From positions 6,970,936-7,034,935 of the forward strand of contig JANCRA010000025.1 in NCBI GenBank assembly GCA_024362935.1: a stretch of 64,000 bases of DNA, written 5' to 3'. How positions within the stretch are numbered: position 1 is the stretch's first letter; the number at the start of each line of letters is the position of its first letter. Source of the DNA: Setophaga petechia (Eukaryota; Chordata; Aves; Passeriformes; Parulidae). The translations under genes and the position numbers were made by a program. The notes under the pieces are model-generated. The model searched no databases. It had not been told where the DNA came from and saw nothing but the letters and a program-made list of their open reading frames with translations. Shown piece after piece: positions 1 to 9,798 of the stretch.

Positions 1-1983
1 ATCATTAATTTGATTTTACTTTCTCATTTATGCTACTTGTTAATGTTTATTCCACCACTCAGGTGCAGACACAGTAATTTGGGCTATGAACAAATGGATA
101 CATAAATCAAGACAGGGTAAGCAAGCAAGCCAGCAAGATCTATGTGCCTTGCTTTCTTGGGCAATTGATTTAATAATCCATTTTCATGGACTTAGGTTTG
201 CATCTTCTTACACCAAATCTTCATCTCTTTTTCCTGCAAGAACTTTGTGAAAATAAAATAATATTTATCATTAATATTGGTTTATAAAATAAAAATGCTT
301 ATTTGCAAATGCTACTGACCAACACTACATACCAACTGTGCCTCCCTAGTTAAGGGTGTTTTTTCACTAAAGTACAGTCCAAAAGACCAGATCTAAGGAA
401 GAGTTCCATAAGGGAAAAACATCCCCAGTCTTTTGCTGCTTAGAAACTTACTCTTTTGAAGGGGAAGACTTCAAGAGAATAAATCTTAACTTCTGGTTTT
501 TTGAACATGAGCCAAAACATGAATTCGGGTTCTGGGATACACCCACCACTTGAGGCTGGCGCATAATGAGTGACTCCTCCCCTCTCCAACATTAAATTTC
601 TCCTTCCCTTACATTATTATGTCTTTTAGTTTAAAAGTTTGAGGAAGCTGATATCAGGCTTGCACGGACAAGTATTGCAAGTTTCAGTACTCAGTTGTAC
701 AGTTAACAGTATCTATGCTGCTATCTAATAAATAAAAGATTAGTTAATAGCAGGTCCTTAGTCAGCAAATCTATCTTTTCCATTTCAGTGAGCATGCCTT
801 AGGATAATGTATTATTTCTGACACCAATAAAAGAGTGAGACTGAGATAGATCTTCTGGTAGCAGCAAAAAATAAATGATAGCTCTGTGCTAATGGGAAAA
901 ATCTTTAATTTGAAATCACAGAATGTATACCTACATACATCAACTCCATCTAAATTACATTTTAATTACATGGAAAATCTACATATAATTGCTCAGAGCT
1001 ATTATTGCTTAGCTAGAGATGGTATTTAATTACTTGAGTTAATATTTAACATGTGTTGTATCAGGAAGGGGGGGAATACTATAAAAGACTCAATATATGT
1101 TGAAATATTGCTGCAATTTAAAAATCCCCAGTACCCTATGCAGTTACAGATACACCAATCAATTAAACTTGAAATTGTAACTTCAGAATAGTTGACTATT
1201 GGGAATTTTAACACTGAAATCCCATCACTGTCAACAGCTAACAGAGTGCCAAGCTGCTAACCATGATTCAAGCCCCCATGTGGTGATCACTGCACTGTTT
1301 TCAGATGGGGAAAGTGCCAGGCAACCTAGAACAAAACCACTGCCACTGCAGCCTTTTGCATTCAGATTTAATTCTGGGCAAAAGGAGATGTATCAAAGTA
1401 AATAAAACTATTTGCATGTTTAAATTTGGATTTTTTTATAGTGTTTTCAAACCTGGAATCTAATGGATGCCAAGGGCTTGGTAGATACACTATGCAAAGA
1501 AAACTGACATAGCAATAACATGGATTTCTTTTGGCATTTGATATCAAGTACTATAATTTCTGGCTTCTTTTCGTTGGTGAAACATCAAAAATAAAGTGGT
1601 TGGATGAATTCCTCTTAAGATTTGAAAAAAGCTCGAAATAATTCCTTGAAAATTTTTATTTTCCTAAATAGAAGAGCATACCACCGAGAGTTTCTACAGG
1701 GATGTTCTATTTAGTTTTACAACTAACAGTTTGTGATACCAGCAACATGCCTGGGCTGGTCCCTGCTTACACCTCTGATGAGTGAATGATGGGTGCTGAG
1801 AAAAGCAGAAGTGTTTAAAGAGCAGGCTGTGAAGGGAGGGAAGGATCGTGTGTCCTTGCTGTGAGTGAGTGAGAGGCTAAACAACCTGTGAGTAAAACCT
1901 CTCCACCAAAATACCCCGGGAAAGCTTGTAAGTGACCTGTAAAACTAACAGACTTTCCTGTTAGTGTTTTAGGAGCACCTTAC
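1..1983 (-). other. BICD1: BICD1 intron 5, 5' part
   Basis: This is intron sequence beginning at the GTAAGG donor after exon 5 and running off the window. The expected next exon (after ...LKANKQ, normally TAEVALANLK...) is not here. The sequence is AT-rich with no recognised repeat. Short open frames at 1026-1214 (minus) and 1199-1405 (plus) have no family resemblance. Confidence 0.85.
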
Positions 1984-3078
1984 CTGCTTGTTGGCTTTCA
2001 GCACCGCCCTCAAGGTCGCGATCTGCTCTCGCTTTGTACTCAGGAGCGACTTGAGCTTCAGGATCTCCTCCATTAAGGCCTCCTTGTCCTTGTCGATCAT
2101 GGGCGCCAGCTCGCGGGCCGCGGCCCGCTGGCGCGACAGCTGCAGCGACCGGTCCACAGCCTTCTGCAAGTGCTTGATTTGGTCCCTTATTATGGCATTG
2201 AGGTTGTAGATGTTCATAGGCTCCTTGCGGATGTCACTGGTGTCAGAGACGGGGGAGGAAGGAGGGGCTGTGATGACAGGAGAAATGGAAGGTGTTTTTG
2301 TGGGGCTCTGCTCCTTGCCGGGCTCTGCGGCCTCTTTCGTCACCTGCTCGGTCGGGGTCCTGGCTTCGACGGGCGATGCCACCCCCCGCCTGGCAAGTCG
2401 TGGGGAAAGGAGACCTCGAGGGTCATCGGGCCCCTTCAGGCTCCCGCTGCGGGTGACCCTGCTCTGCCTGTAATAGTCCAACATGACCCTGTTGGGCGTC
2501 TCGTTGTTGCACAGGCAGACGTGGTGGTAGAGCTGAGCCAGCTCCTCACTAAATGTCACCAGCTCATCCTGGGCAGTGTTAAGGGTATTGTGGTTTTCGT
2601 TTGCTATGCTTGTCATCCTTTGTAACTCCTTCTCCATGTGGACCATTTTTTCCTGGCTTTCCTTGGTCGACTTCTCCAGGCTTGTCACCTGCTCGTCATA
2701 CGTCTGGATTCTGCTTTCATACTTGGCCTTCTCTTCAGTGTAGTTTTCCACATACTTATTATATTTCTCCTTTAAGGCTTTGATTTCTGCTTTAAGGTCT
2801 ATCACCTCAGTAACAGCTACTTTGTATTTACATTCCAGGATCTCCAAGCCATTGATGTCCACTTCGTAGTCGTGCGCCTCCTCGCCGGAATCTCGGCCCT
2901 TCTCACAGTCAAGCTCAACTTTCAGCTCCTTGTTGCTCTGCAGGCCCCTCATGGCGTTGACGTGCTCCGTGAGCCTGTGCACGCGCTCGTGCTGCTCTGT
3001 CAGGGCTCCCTTGGTGTGCTCCAGCTGCGTCTGAGACTCCTGGAGGTTGGCCAGGAGAATGGCTTTCTCCCTCTCCAC
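1984..3078 (-). CDS. BICD1: BICD1 exon 5 (large internal coding exon)
   Basis: This exon encodes 365 residues of the dynein adaptor Bicaudal D homolog 1. The frame is open from VEREKAILLANLQ to LRAVLKANKQ and closely matches vertebrate BICD1 as I know it. Exon residues 1-185 are heptad-rich coiled coil (CC2), including DELVTFSEELAQLYHHV. Residues 205-285 are a Ser/Pro-rich linker with seven S/T-P sites (S225, S235, T241, S258, T262, S266, S275). From IYNLNAIIRDQIKHLQ (290-305) a second coiled coil begins and leads into the C-terminal cargo domain. On the minus strand the acceptor is gttgCAG before 3078 and the donor is CAG|GTAAGG after 1984; both borders are phase 0. Reading through the donor adds VRCS and then a stop. 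In the family, CC2 is linked to kinesin-1 and the C-terminal coil to RAB6 vesicles. BICD2 is excluded because its linker is quite different. Confidence 0.97.
2103..2134. repeat. BICD1: Nested GC palindrome inside BICD1 exon 5
   Basis: The outer arms gcgccagc (2103-2110) and gctggcgc (2127-2134) are exact reverse complements and enclose the 12-bp perfect palindrome gggccgcggccc (2115-2126). It lies in codons for RQRAAARELAP at the start of the last coiled coil of the exon. Confidence 0.9.
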
Positions 3079-6000
3079 CTGCAACAGAGCCAGAGTGAGA
3101 AACCCAGGATCTCATCCAACCCATGCTGAGCACCAAACTCTGCAGACCCAGCTGCCTCTTCCACCCCACCACTGCCTGCAGCTTGAGGGCTTCTGAGAGA
3201 CTTTAGCCATGTACACCTAAAACATAAAATTAATTTATAGAGCACCGTGTAATTCTCAGAGGTTTAGGAAGTCCCAGGCTCTGTTACAACTTCCAATACT
3301 GTTAGATCACAATTTTATATGTGGCCCACTGAAGAATTACCAAGTGCCCAAGCACTGTCTCATCAGCTAGAGTGAAGATACAGGATTTATTAGGACACAC
3401 GTTCCCTGAACACAGAAACTGCATCACTGTCAGCTGTAAGCCATTTCTCAATAGAGTTTGAATTTATATTTCCCTTTAACAATTCTACCAATCTTTCACA
3501 ACATTCATTTATATCTTTGAACTGCTGCACACTTTCATTAAGGCAAATGCAGTAAAAAACTAGCTGTGTACATTTCCACAGATTGAATAACCTCCCACGT
3601 GGAAACGCAGCACTGATCACACAGTTAACACTGAGCACAGGCAACCCCCAGGACTGCCCATCCCCAGCACTTATCTGTAAGCAAAATCCATCTGTTTAAA
3701 TTCAAGCCAGAAAAAGTAAGACTTGTAGTGTAACTAACAACCCACTGGTTGTGACCTAGTAATTTTCTTTCCAAAAATCCACATAGAAAAGTGGACACTG
3801 AGCAACAAAAGACATCATGAAGGACACCTCTAGAAGTTTTAATGCACAGCAATTTTAAAGCAAGTGAACAAGACAAACTTACAAGTTCGGTCTGCTCAGG
3901 TATTTGCTACTCATCATAACACCTCTGAAGGACTTCCAAGTTTTAAGTGTAATGCTCCAACTTTTTCCTCTGCCTTTGTCCTGTTCTGAGGTGTCAATTG
4001 GGAAGCAGAGGAATGCTTGCAGAGATAAGATCTTCTTCCTGTCATGACTTCTGCAATAAGACCCTGAGCCTACCAAGTTTACTGATCTTCTCTCCCCCTA
4101 TTGCAGTATCTCAGCACATGAAGTGAAAATGGCACTTCCCTTCATAAGTGCTGCAATTATTAATTCTGAGAATTTAGTTTTCAGTTATTAAGAAACCTTA
4201 AAAAAATTAAAGCAAACATAAACTTTCCTTTCCTATCAGTAACATGTGGAAGGGAATCAAATTAGACACCACAAATTATAGTAAAGGAAAAGAAAAGCCT
4301 TTTTGAAACAAAAATGTTCTGAGCAGTGCTTCGAACTCTTGTTTCCTCTTAACCAGACTTTTGAGCCACGGCTGCTGCTCAGAAGTACTAAGACACTGGA
4401 GCACACAGTGATCCCTTGGTTTCACAGACAAGCTCTCAAAATGTGGCCTCCACTAGGATCTGCAATCAATCGCAGGCAGAAATGTACTAATAAAAATAGA
4501 AGCCATGATAAACATCTAAAAAAATCATCCTACTTTTCTTGTATACAGGGGACTGATGCCTTAAGAATTAAAAAAAACAGTGCCAAACCTCATCATTATT
4601 TTATGATTAAGGAAGAGTTTCTCTCTTTAGATATGAAGTGTTCCACTTTTGGCACTACATCATCAGTACAGAACTACAAGTATTTTGGCATCCTCCTCCA
4701 TTTTTTGTTCCCTCAGTGTGTCTGCCACCCTCATTGTTGCTCAGCCCCCATGATAGCCCACTCTTGCAGAGAAAACCCAAAATAGGGTAAACTTCCCTTT
4801 TGCCAAGTGCATCTTCTTAAAAGTGACCACTTTCTACAGATCTCCTGGTCAGGCCCATCCTGGGGACCCTCAGAGATCAACCCAGCAGGACTCTCTTTAC
4901 CAGCTTTAATTTTTTTTTTCACCAAGCTGCCTGCCCCAGGTCTGCTTTCCCTAGAAACCTTCAGCTGAACTCCAGTTGTTACCGCTTGATATCTCAGGCT
5001 TCAGTGTTAGCTACACTGCCCTCAGCATATGAAGGCATTTATTCCTTCAGGCTGGTAAGGTGAGCTATGCATATGCACAAAAAATCTGGGTTTTGGCCAA
5101 TTAAAGGATCTTCTAACCTTATAGTGAGAAATTGTAATGATAATAAAGAACCACATATTACACACCAAGGGCAGTTGGATTATTAAAGTGTATGGGTCCA
5201 CTGTGGGCATGTTCACAACAAAGAAGCCAATTCACTCTGTATTGCACCCATGTAAATATAAATATTTCTTTTTAATAATATTTATTATTATGAAGGCTTT
5301 CCTTTGAGAAAACACCTGTGTGTTAAAGCAGCACAGTGCTTCAGTGCCTGCTTAAATTAATCAGACAGAATTGATCCTGCAGGACCACTGATCTGAGCCA
5401 TTATACCCTATCAGGAAGAAAAACTGTAGCAGAGCTAATTTGGATCTTGATGATAATTTCTCTTCTGAACATAAATGTGTTCTGGAAACACTCATTTCAA
5501 ACAAAGAGGATTCTTTCCAAAGAAAACATTTTAAACTTTTAAAGCCCATATATCAACTTGCACAGCAAGCAAAAGGAAATACACAGATCTCTCAATTTTA
5601 TTCATTCTGGACCAGCAATAATGGATTAAGCTAATCCCCTTCTGTTTAAAACCATAAATACATGCTCCTACTGCCAAGGGAAAAACCCCAAAGCTCCAGC
5701 TCAGTCCTGAGCACACCTTTTGCATATTAATGACTCTGCTGTTCCCAAACAGGATAATAATATTTCCTCTTCTAGACAATACTATATTCTTATTTCCACC
5801 ACAGCAAACTTATGGCAATTCCAGGTATTTTTCAGCCCAGTTGGTGCATTTTTTGACCCTGGAATTGATAGCTGCAGTAAGAATTTTTATCATCTTAAAA
5901 TGAAAATAAAAGCACTTCTTAAAGTAGCTGTCTCCTATTTTGCAATGCATCCTTCCCTTCAGAGATTTCAGCTTGAGGAGATTTCCTTCCCAATTTGCAT

Positions 6001-7601
6001 CTATAGCTTGCAATTATGGAAAGCAATTTAACCATCCCCACTTATGTCCTCACCTTTTTCTTTTCCTTTTTTTTCAACAACCTCAGAATTTCAGTGAACA
6101 ATTCCTGGGGGAGACTGGAACAAATTACCAGGAAAACTTATCTCAAGAACCCTGAATCTCAGCTATAGCATATTTGCCACAAAAGTACAAGATAGCTGAA
6201 GAGGAGTGTCAGAAACTGAGCTGGAGGGACTTTTTATTTTTCTGCCTTTTTACAGAGAATTTTATCTAAAGTTTTCCAAATATGATTGTGGCCTCAGAAA
6301 AAGGGAAAGCACAACCATGGGAAGAAACGAAGACTTCAAGGGTGAGATAAAGAATTTTTTCCACTGGACAACAAACTGGAAGGAAGAGTACAAATCCCTG
6401 AGCTTTTCTAAGAAAATCTCAGAATATGAAATTTTTCAGCAGGACATTTGTTACACAGCAGATATATATATGGAACAGGAGTAGGTGCAATTAAATGTCT
6501 CCAAGGACCAGCACGGCCCATGAAACAGCAGCATTCAAAAGCTGTAGAAAGAATTCTATTTGTCATGCTGTTTCAGTGAAGTCTTCTTTGTGAGATAGAG
6601 GAGCAAAAACAATTTGTCAGACACCCCTTACAAAATGGCAAATCTGAAGTTTACTTTTATCCTAAAAAGGAACCTGATGTCCCATAGTCATAAAAATAGT
6701 TCCCAAAAAATGATCAGTTCCTTCAGAAATTCTGTCCTAGAGTAGCCTCTTCACAGTAAACAGGAGGCACTCACACCAAATATTGAGATACAGCTGAATG
6801 AACACCATACGGGAAAGACACTGTAGAGGGGAAAAAACCCTCCAATTTTGCTGACGATTTACCTTTTGTCAGCTTTTAAACCTGATTAAGTCTCACATCG
6901 ACCACATGGAAAACTTTTGGCAGAACTTTTCACATTTAATTTGTATGATCCAAATTTAATTTGTGTGATGTGATATGATGTAACTCAACACAGAAGGAGA
7001 TCACTTTGTAAAACATCAGCATTTTGCAGTGACTCTTTATGGTAGCTAAAGGAATCAGGCTTTCACTGAGGTCTAGGCTGTCTTTTTAAACCATGAACCT
7101 TTTAACAAGATGTAAATGCCAAACATGGTGGCCACCATTGGCACAGATGTGCTGGGGCCCAGCACCAAAAAATGCTACAACCAAAAATAGTTATAATTTC
7201 TTTTATAGGGTCCTAAGTTTGTTCCTAGTGACTGTGAGAAGGCTGCTTCTTTGTTTAAGAGATGCAAGTTTTTAACTCAGGGAAGATAAAGACAATTGCA
7301 GTATCCTTCAAACAGAAGTTTGCTAACTCACCATGCTCAGCATTCAATTTAATAAAATCAAGAAAAAGCATACTCAAAGCAACCTTTTTTTTCATTTCTA
7401 AGCAACTTTCACCCAAAATGTACATTGCATATATTTCATTGTAAATTATGGTTTAAAACACAGTGTACTTTGAAAAGTGAAAATTTCAAAGCATTTTTTC
7501 TGAAACTGTGGTTTTAAATTTTCAACATTGTATTTCTGAATCAAATTAGAAGCTGCATATAATGTGTATATTATATATATATGTATACATACGTAAAAAT
7601 A

Positions 7602-8019
7602 TGTGGTATTCACATTCTCTGAACAGAGAGAGACATAATTCTCTCTCCCAGGATTTTTCCTGGGGAAGGCAAAGAGAAGCTCAGAGAAGAAAACAATTCT
7701 TATCTCTACTTGCTGCTCCTGTTGTTTGGCACATGTGGAATGTGCTATGAAGATTGTTTACCCAAAGTGATTTGTTAATTGGATTCTGGTGATGGTTGTT
7801 TGGATTGATTGGTAATTATGCCAAAGCTATATCGTGACTGTCTGGAGACAGTCATAGGTTTTGCTTTAGTATCTCTTTAGTATAGTATCTCTTTAATATA
7901 GTATAATATTAGTGTAATATAGTATAGCTTCATAAAGCAATTGTTCAGCCTTCTGAAATCACTGGAGTCAGAGCACATCATTCCCCAACACTGTGGGGTT
8001 GTCCTGTATCAACATATAA
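7602..8019 (+). mobile_element. Solo LTR, group A (ERVK-like), copy 1
   Basis: The element starts with TGTGGTATTCACATTCTCTG and shares ordered blocks with those starting at 42082, 43954 and 51681: the start, a 'cctggg(g)aag' segment, a gattgtttaccca block, a run of tagtata motifs, and an end near 'cagccttctga'. The flanks give an imperfect 6-bp target duplication (aaaata / aaaatg), which supports these ends. It is degenerate, no internal retroviral sequence follows, and it lies antisense to BICD1. Confidence 0.72.
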
Positions 8020-8064
8020 AAAATGTATATATTATATATATTCACGTATGTGTTCTTCCAGGTG

Positions 8065-8065
8065 C

Positions 8066-8134
<69 letters not shown>
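8065..8134. repeat. Compound (TA)n(CA)n(TA)n(CA)n microsatellite
   Basis: Four alternating blocks are visible: TA to about 8081, CA to about 8096, TA to about 8121, then CA to 8133. The alternating purine-pyrimidine tract could adopt cruciform or Z forms and is expected to be length-polymorphic. It lies about 50 bp beyond the end of the LTR in intron 4. Confidence 0.95.
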
Positions 8135-8519
8135 ATATACACTCTGTGTTTACTTTAAAACTGGAAAAGTTTAACAAAATTTCTCATGTAAATAAAATCC
8201 TGTATTTGAAGCTTTCACACCCAAATGATGTATGCTTTGTGTCAAAGTTATTGGTGCAAAGCACTAGATATCACCCATGTTCACCATGTCACAGCTCAGA
8301 TCAAAACATCCCACAGTGAATTTGGCAATGAAATAAATTAAACAATTGACTCTTCATCAAACAGAACAGACCACATAGGGATTTCTTGTTCTCTAGCAAG
8401 CACTGAAAATTGGTTTTGCTCTACTTCACTTCCTAACAACCTTCCACATTTCAAGCAATAAAGGGCTGATACTTCCCCTCTTTAGAAGAGGTGCTTTTCA
8501 GAAGGCTGAAGCTAGAAGA

Positions 8520-8930
8520 TGCTGGGCATTTCCTTGAGGGTGCCAAACCCTTTCAAGCTGCTGCGGCAGACGCGATGCCCAACAGCTTGGGCAGCAGGAC
8601 CCTTGCTCTGCGTGGCACCGCACCCCTTCTGAGATGATGGCAACACCGGGGCTGCCAGCTTGAGCTTTCCTCTGGCACACATCCCAGGCTCCTGCTCTGG
8701 CTGGGCACGGATGAGCAGGGAACAAGCACTGGATGAACAGGGAACAAGCGCTGGCTGTCCCGGCCCCAGGCACCCCCTGCAGCCGCGCATCCGCCGGGGC
8801 TGCCAGCGGGACAAGGGCGCTCTGTGACAGCCCACACGCCACATGCTCCCGGAGCACGGCTGTGGAGAGCAGCCCTCCCCTCCTTTTGTTCTCCCTGACC
8901 GCCTGCCAAACCTTGCTCGAGCTGAATCTA
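8520..8930. other. GC- and CpG-rich patch inside intron 4
   Basis: This roughly 400-bp block is clearly richer in G+C and CpG than the surrounding AT-rich intron. It has three overlapping open frames on the minus strand (longest 8498-8971, 157 codons) and one on the plus strand (8733-9014). None resembles a known protein, and open frames are expected by chance in GC-rich DNA. It may be a small intronic CpG island, an alternative promoter or an old insertion; the sequence does not decide. A 22-bp tandem duplication lies within it at 8709-8752. Confidence 0.5.
8709..8752. repeat. 22-bp tandem duplication
   Basis: Two adjacent 22-bp units (8709-8730 and 8731-8752) begin ggatga.cagggaacaag and differ at two positions. 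It is a simple slippage-type duplication. Confidence 0.9.
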
Positions 8931-9360
8931 ATGGCAAAATCTCCCTCTGACTTGCAAGGGACCATAATCAAATCTGTAGATGCAGGTACTTTAATGAGGT
9001 TTTTTTCCAGATAGCTTATTCATACCGAAGAATACCTTATTTCATTTGCAATTTCAGGGACATTCACCACTATGAAAGCTTGAAAAAAGGAATCCAACCT
9101 TCTGTAACCCCAGCATCTACAACCCTTTCTCCCCTTTGCACAAAATATCTGCTCAGGTCACACTCAATTTTGCACAGGCATGTACTCTGTTTACTAAGGA
9201 TATTTCTGGTAAAACCTGGATATAAAAAAACACAAAAGCAGAAGTCTGGAAAATGGACACACGTGGTCAAGAACATCACCAGGAATGATCACTGCAAATC
9301 TGGCACAAGGGTTCATAGGATGTGTCTAAACACTCCAAGAACATTAAATTCAGCCCTTAC

Positions 9361-9798
9361 CTGCATGAGCTGCTGCTTCAGTTTCTGTATCTCTGATATG
9401 TTGAGCTCACTGAAGAGGTCAGAGACGGGGTGCAGAGATTCTCCTTTCCTGCTCGTGGGAGTTCTGTAGTCACCGTTGAGTTTCACCAGAGGCCCGTGGA
9501 TGTGTCCGTTCATTTTGTCGTCATTGTTGGGCTCACCCCCATCCTCTGAAAACTTCAACCCATCTACTGATATATTAATATGGTTATTGTACATACTATC
9601 ATTGAGGTTGATATACTGGGACAGTTCCTTTCTCAGATTGTTCTTTTGCTCTCTTTCATTTTTTAAAGTTTCCAGAGCTTCCTCCAGCTGATGCTCAGCA
9701 ATCTCCTTCAGCCGGATGGCATCTTCTAGCTGGCTATTAAGCAACACTGTCTCCTCCTCAAATCGTTTAATCTCATGCTTTAAGCCTTCGTATTCAAC
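9361..9798 (-). CDS. BICD1: BICD1 exon 4
   Basis: The exon encodes 146 residues, from [16 protein letters not shown] to [12 protein letters not shown]. The first 65 or so residues form the end of the long N-terminal coiled coil (CC1). Residues 66-127 are a less helical, Asn/Gly-rich break ([14 protein letters not shown]), and the coil resumes after [10 protein letters not shown]. The acceptor is CAG before 9798 and the donor CAG|GTAAGGG after 9361, both phase 0, so the end ...LMQ joins VEREK of exon 5 as in vertebrate BICD1. LFSEL (exon residues 128-132) fits the Spindly-type motif by which dynein adaptors contact the dynactin pointed end. The Asn-rich break reads [12 protein letters not shown], possibly longer than in mammalian BICD1. 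Identity is certain at family level, and BICD1 over BICD2 is clear from [19 protein letters not shown]. Confidence 0.97.
9403..9417 (-). other. BICD1: Spindly-type dynactin-binding motif LFSEL in BICD1 exon 4
   Basis: These five codons read LFSEL on the minus strand. Activating dynein adaptors, BICD2 among them (LLSEL at the equivalent position), carry a short L-hydrophobic-x-E-hydrophobic motif just after CC1 that contacts the pointed-end complex of dynactin. Position and sequence fit; the function here is inferred from the family. Confidence 0.7.

Larger units (their letters stand above)
3079..9360 (-). other. BICD1: BICD1 intron 4 (6,282 bp)
   Basis: The intron lies between exons 4 and 5. 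It is mostly AT-rich unique sequence. Recognisable contents are an ERV-type LTR (7602-8019), a TA/CA compound microsatellite (8065-8134) and a GC- and CpG-rich patch (about 8520-8930). I saw no other gene-like element in 3079-7600; the 160-codon open frame at 4303-4785 (plus) has no recognisable homology or coding character. Confidence 0.85.

Noticed and set aside
2170..2625. 151-codon plus-strand frame and overlapping frames opposite exon 5
   Set aside because: They are shadows of the conserved BICD1 coding frame on the other strand.
4303..4785. 160-codon plus-strand open frame in intron 4
   Set aside because: No recognisable domain, no plausible splice or promoter context, and composition like the surrounding intron; likely chance.
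6206..6484. 92-codon plus-strand frame rich in charged residues
   Set aside because: No known domain and no flanking gene structure; AT-rich chance frame.
8709..8752. CRISPR-like or satellite array
   Set aside because: All tandem repeats seen here have only two units; no array exists in the window.
8498..8971. 157-codon minus-strand frame in the GC-rich patch
   Set aside because: Three overlapping frames are open together, as expected from GC-rich, stop-poor DNA; no family resemblance.
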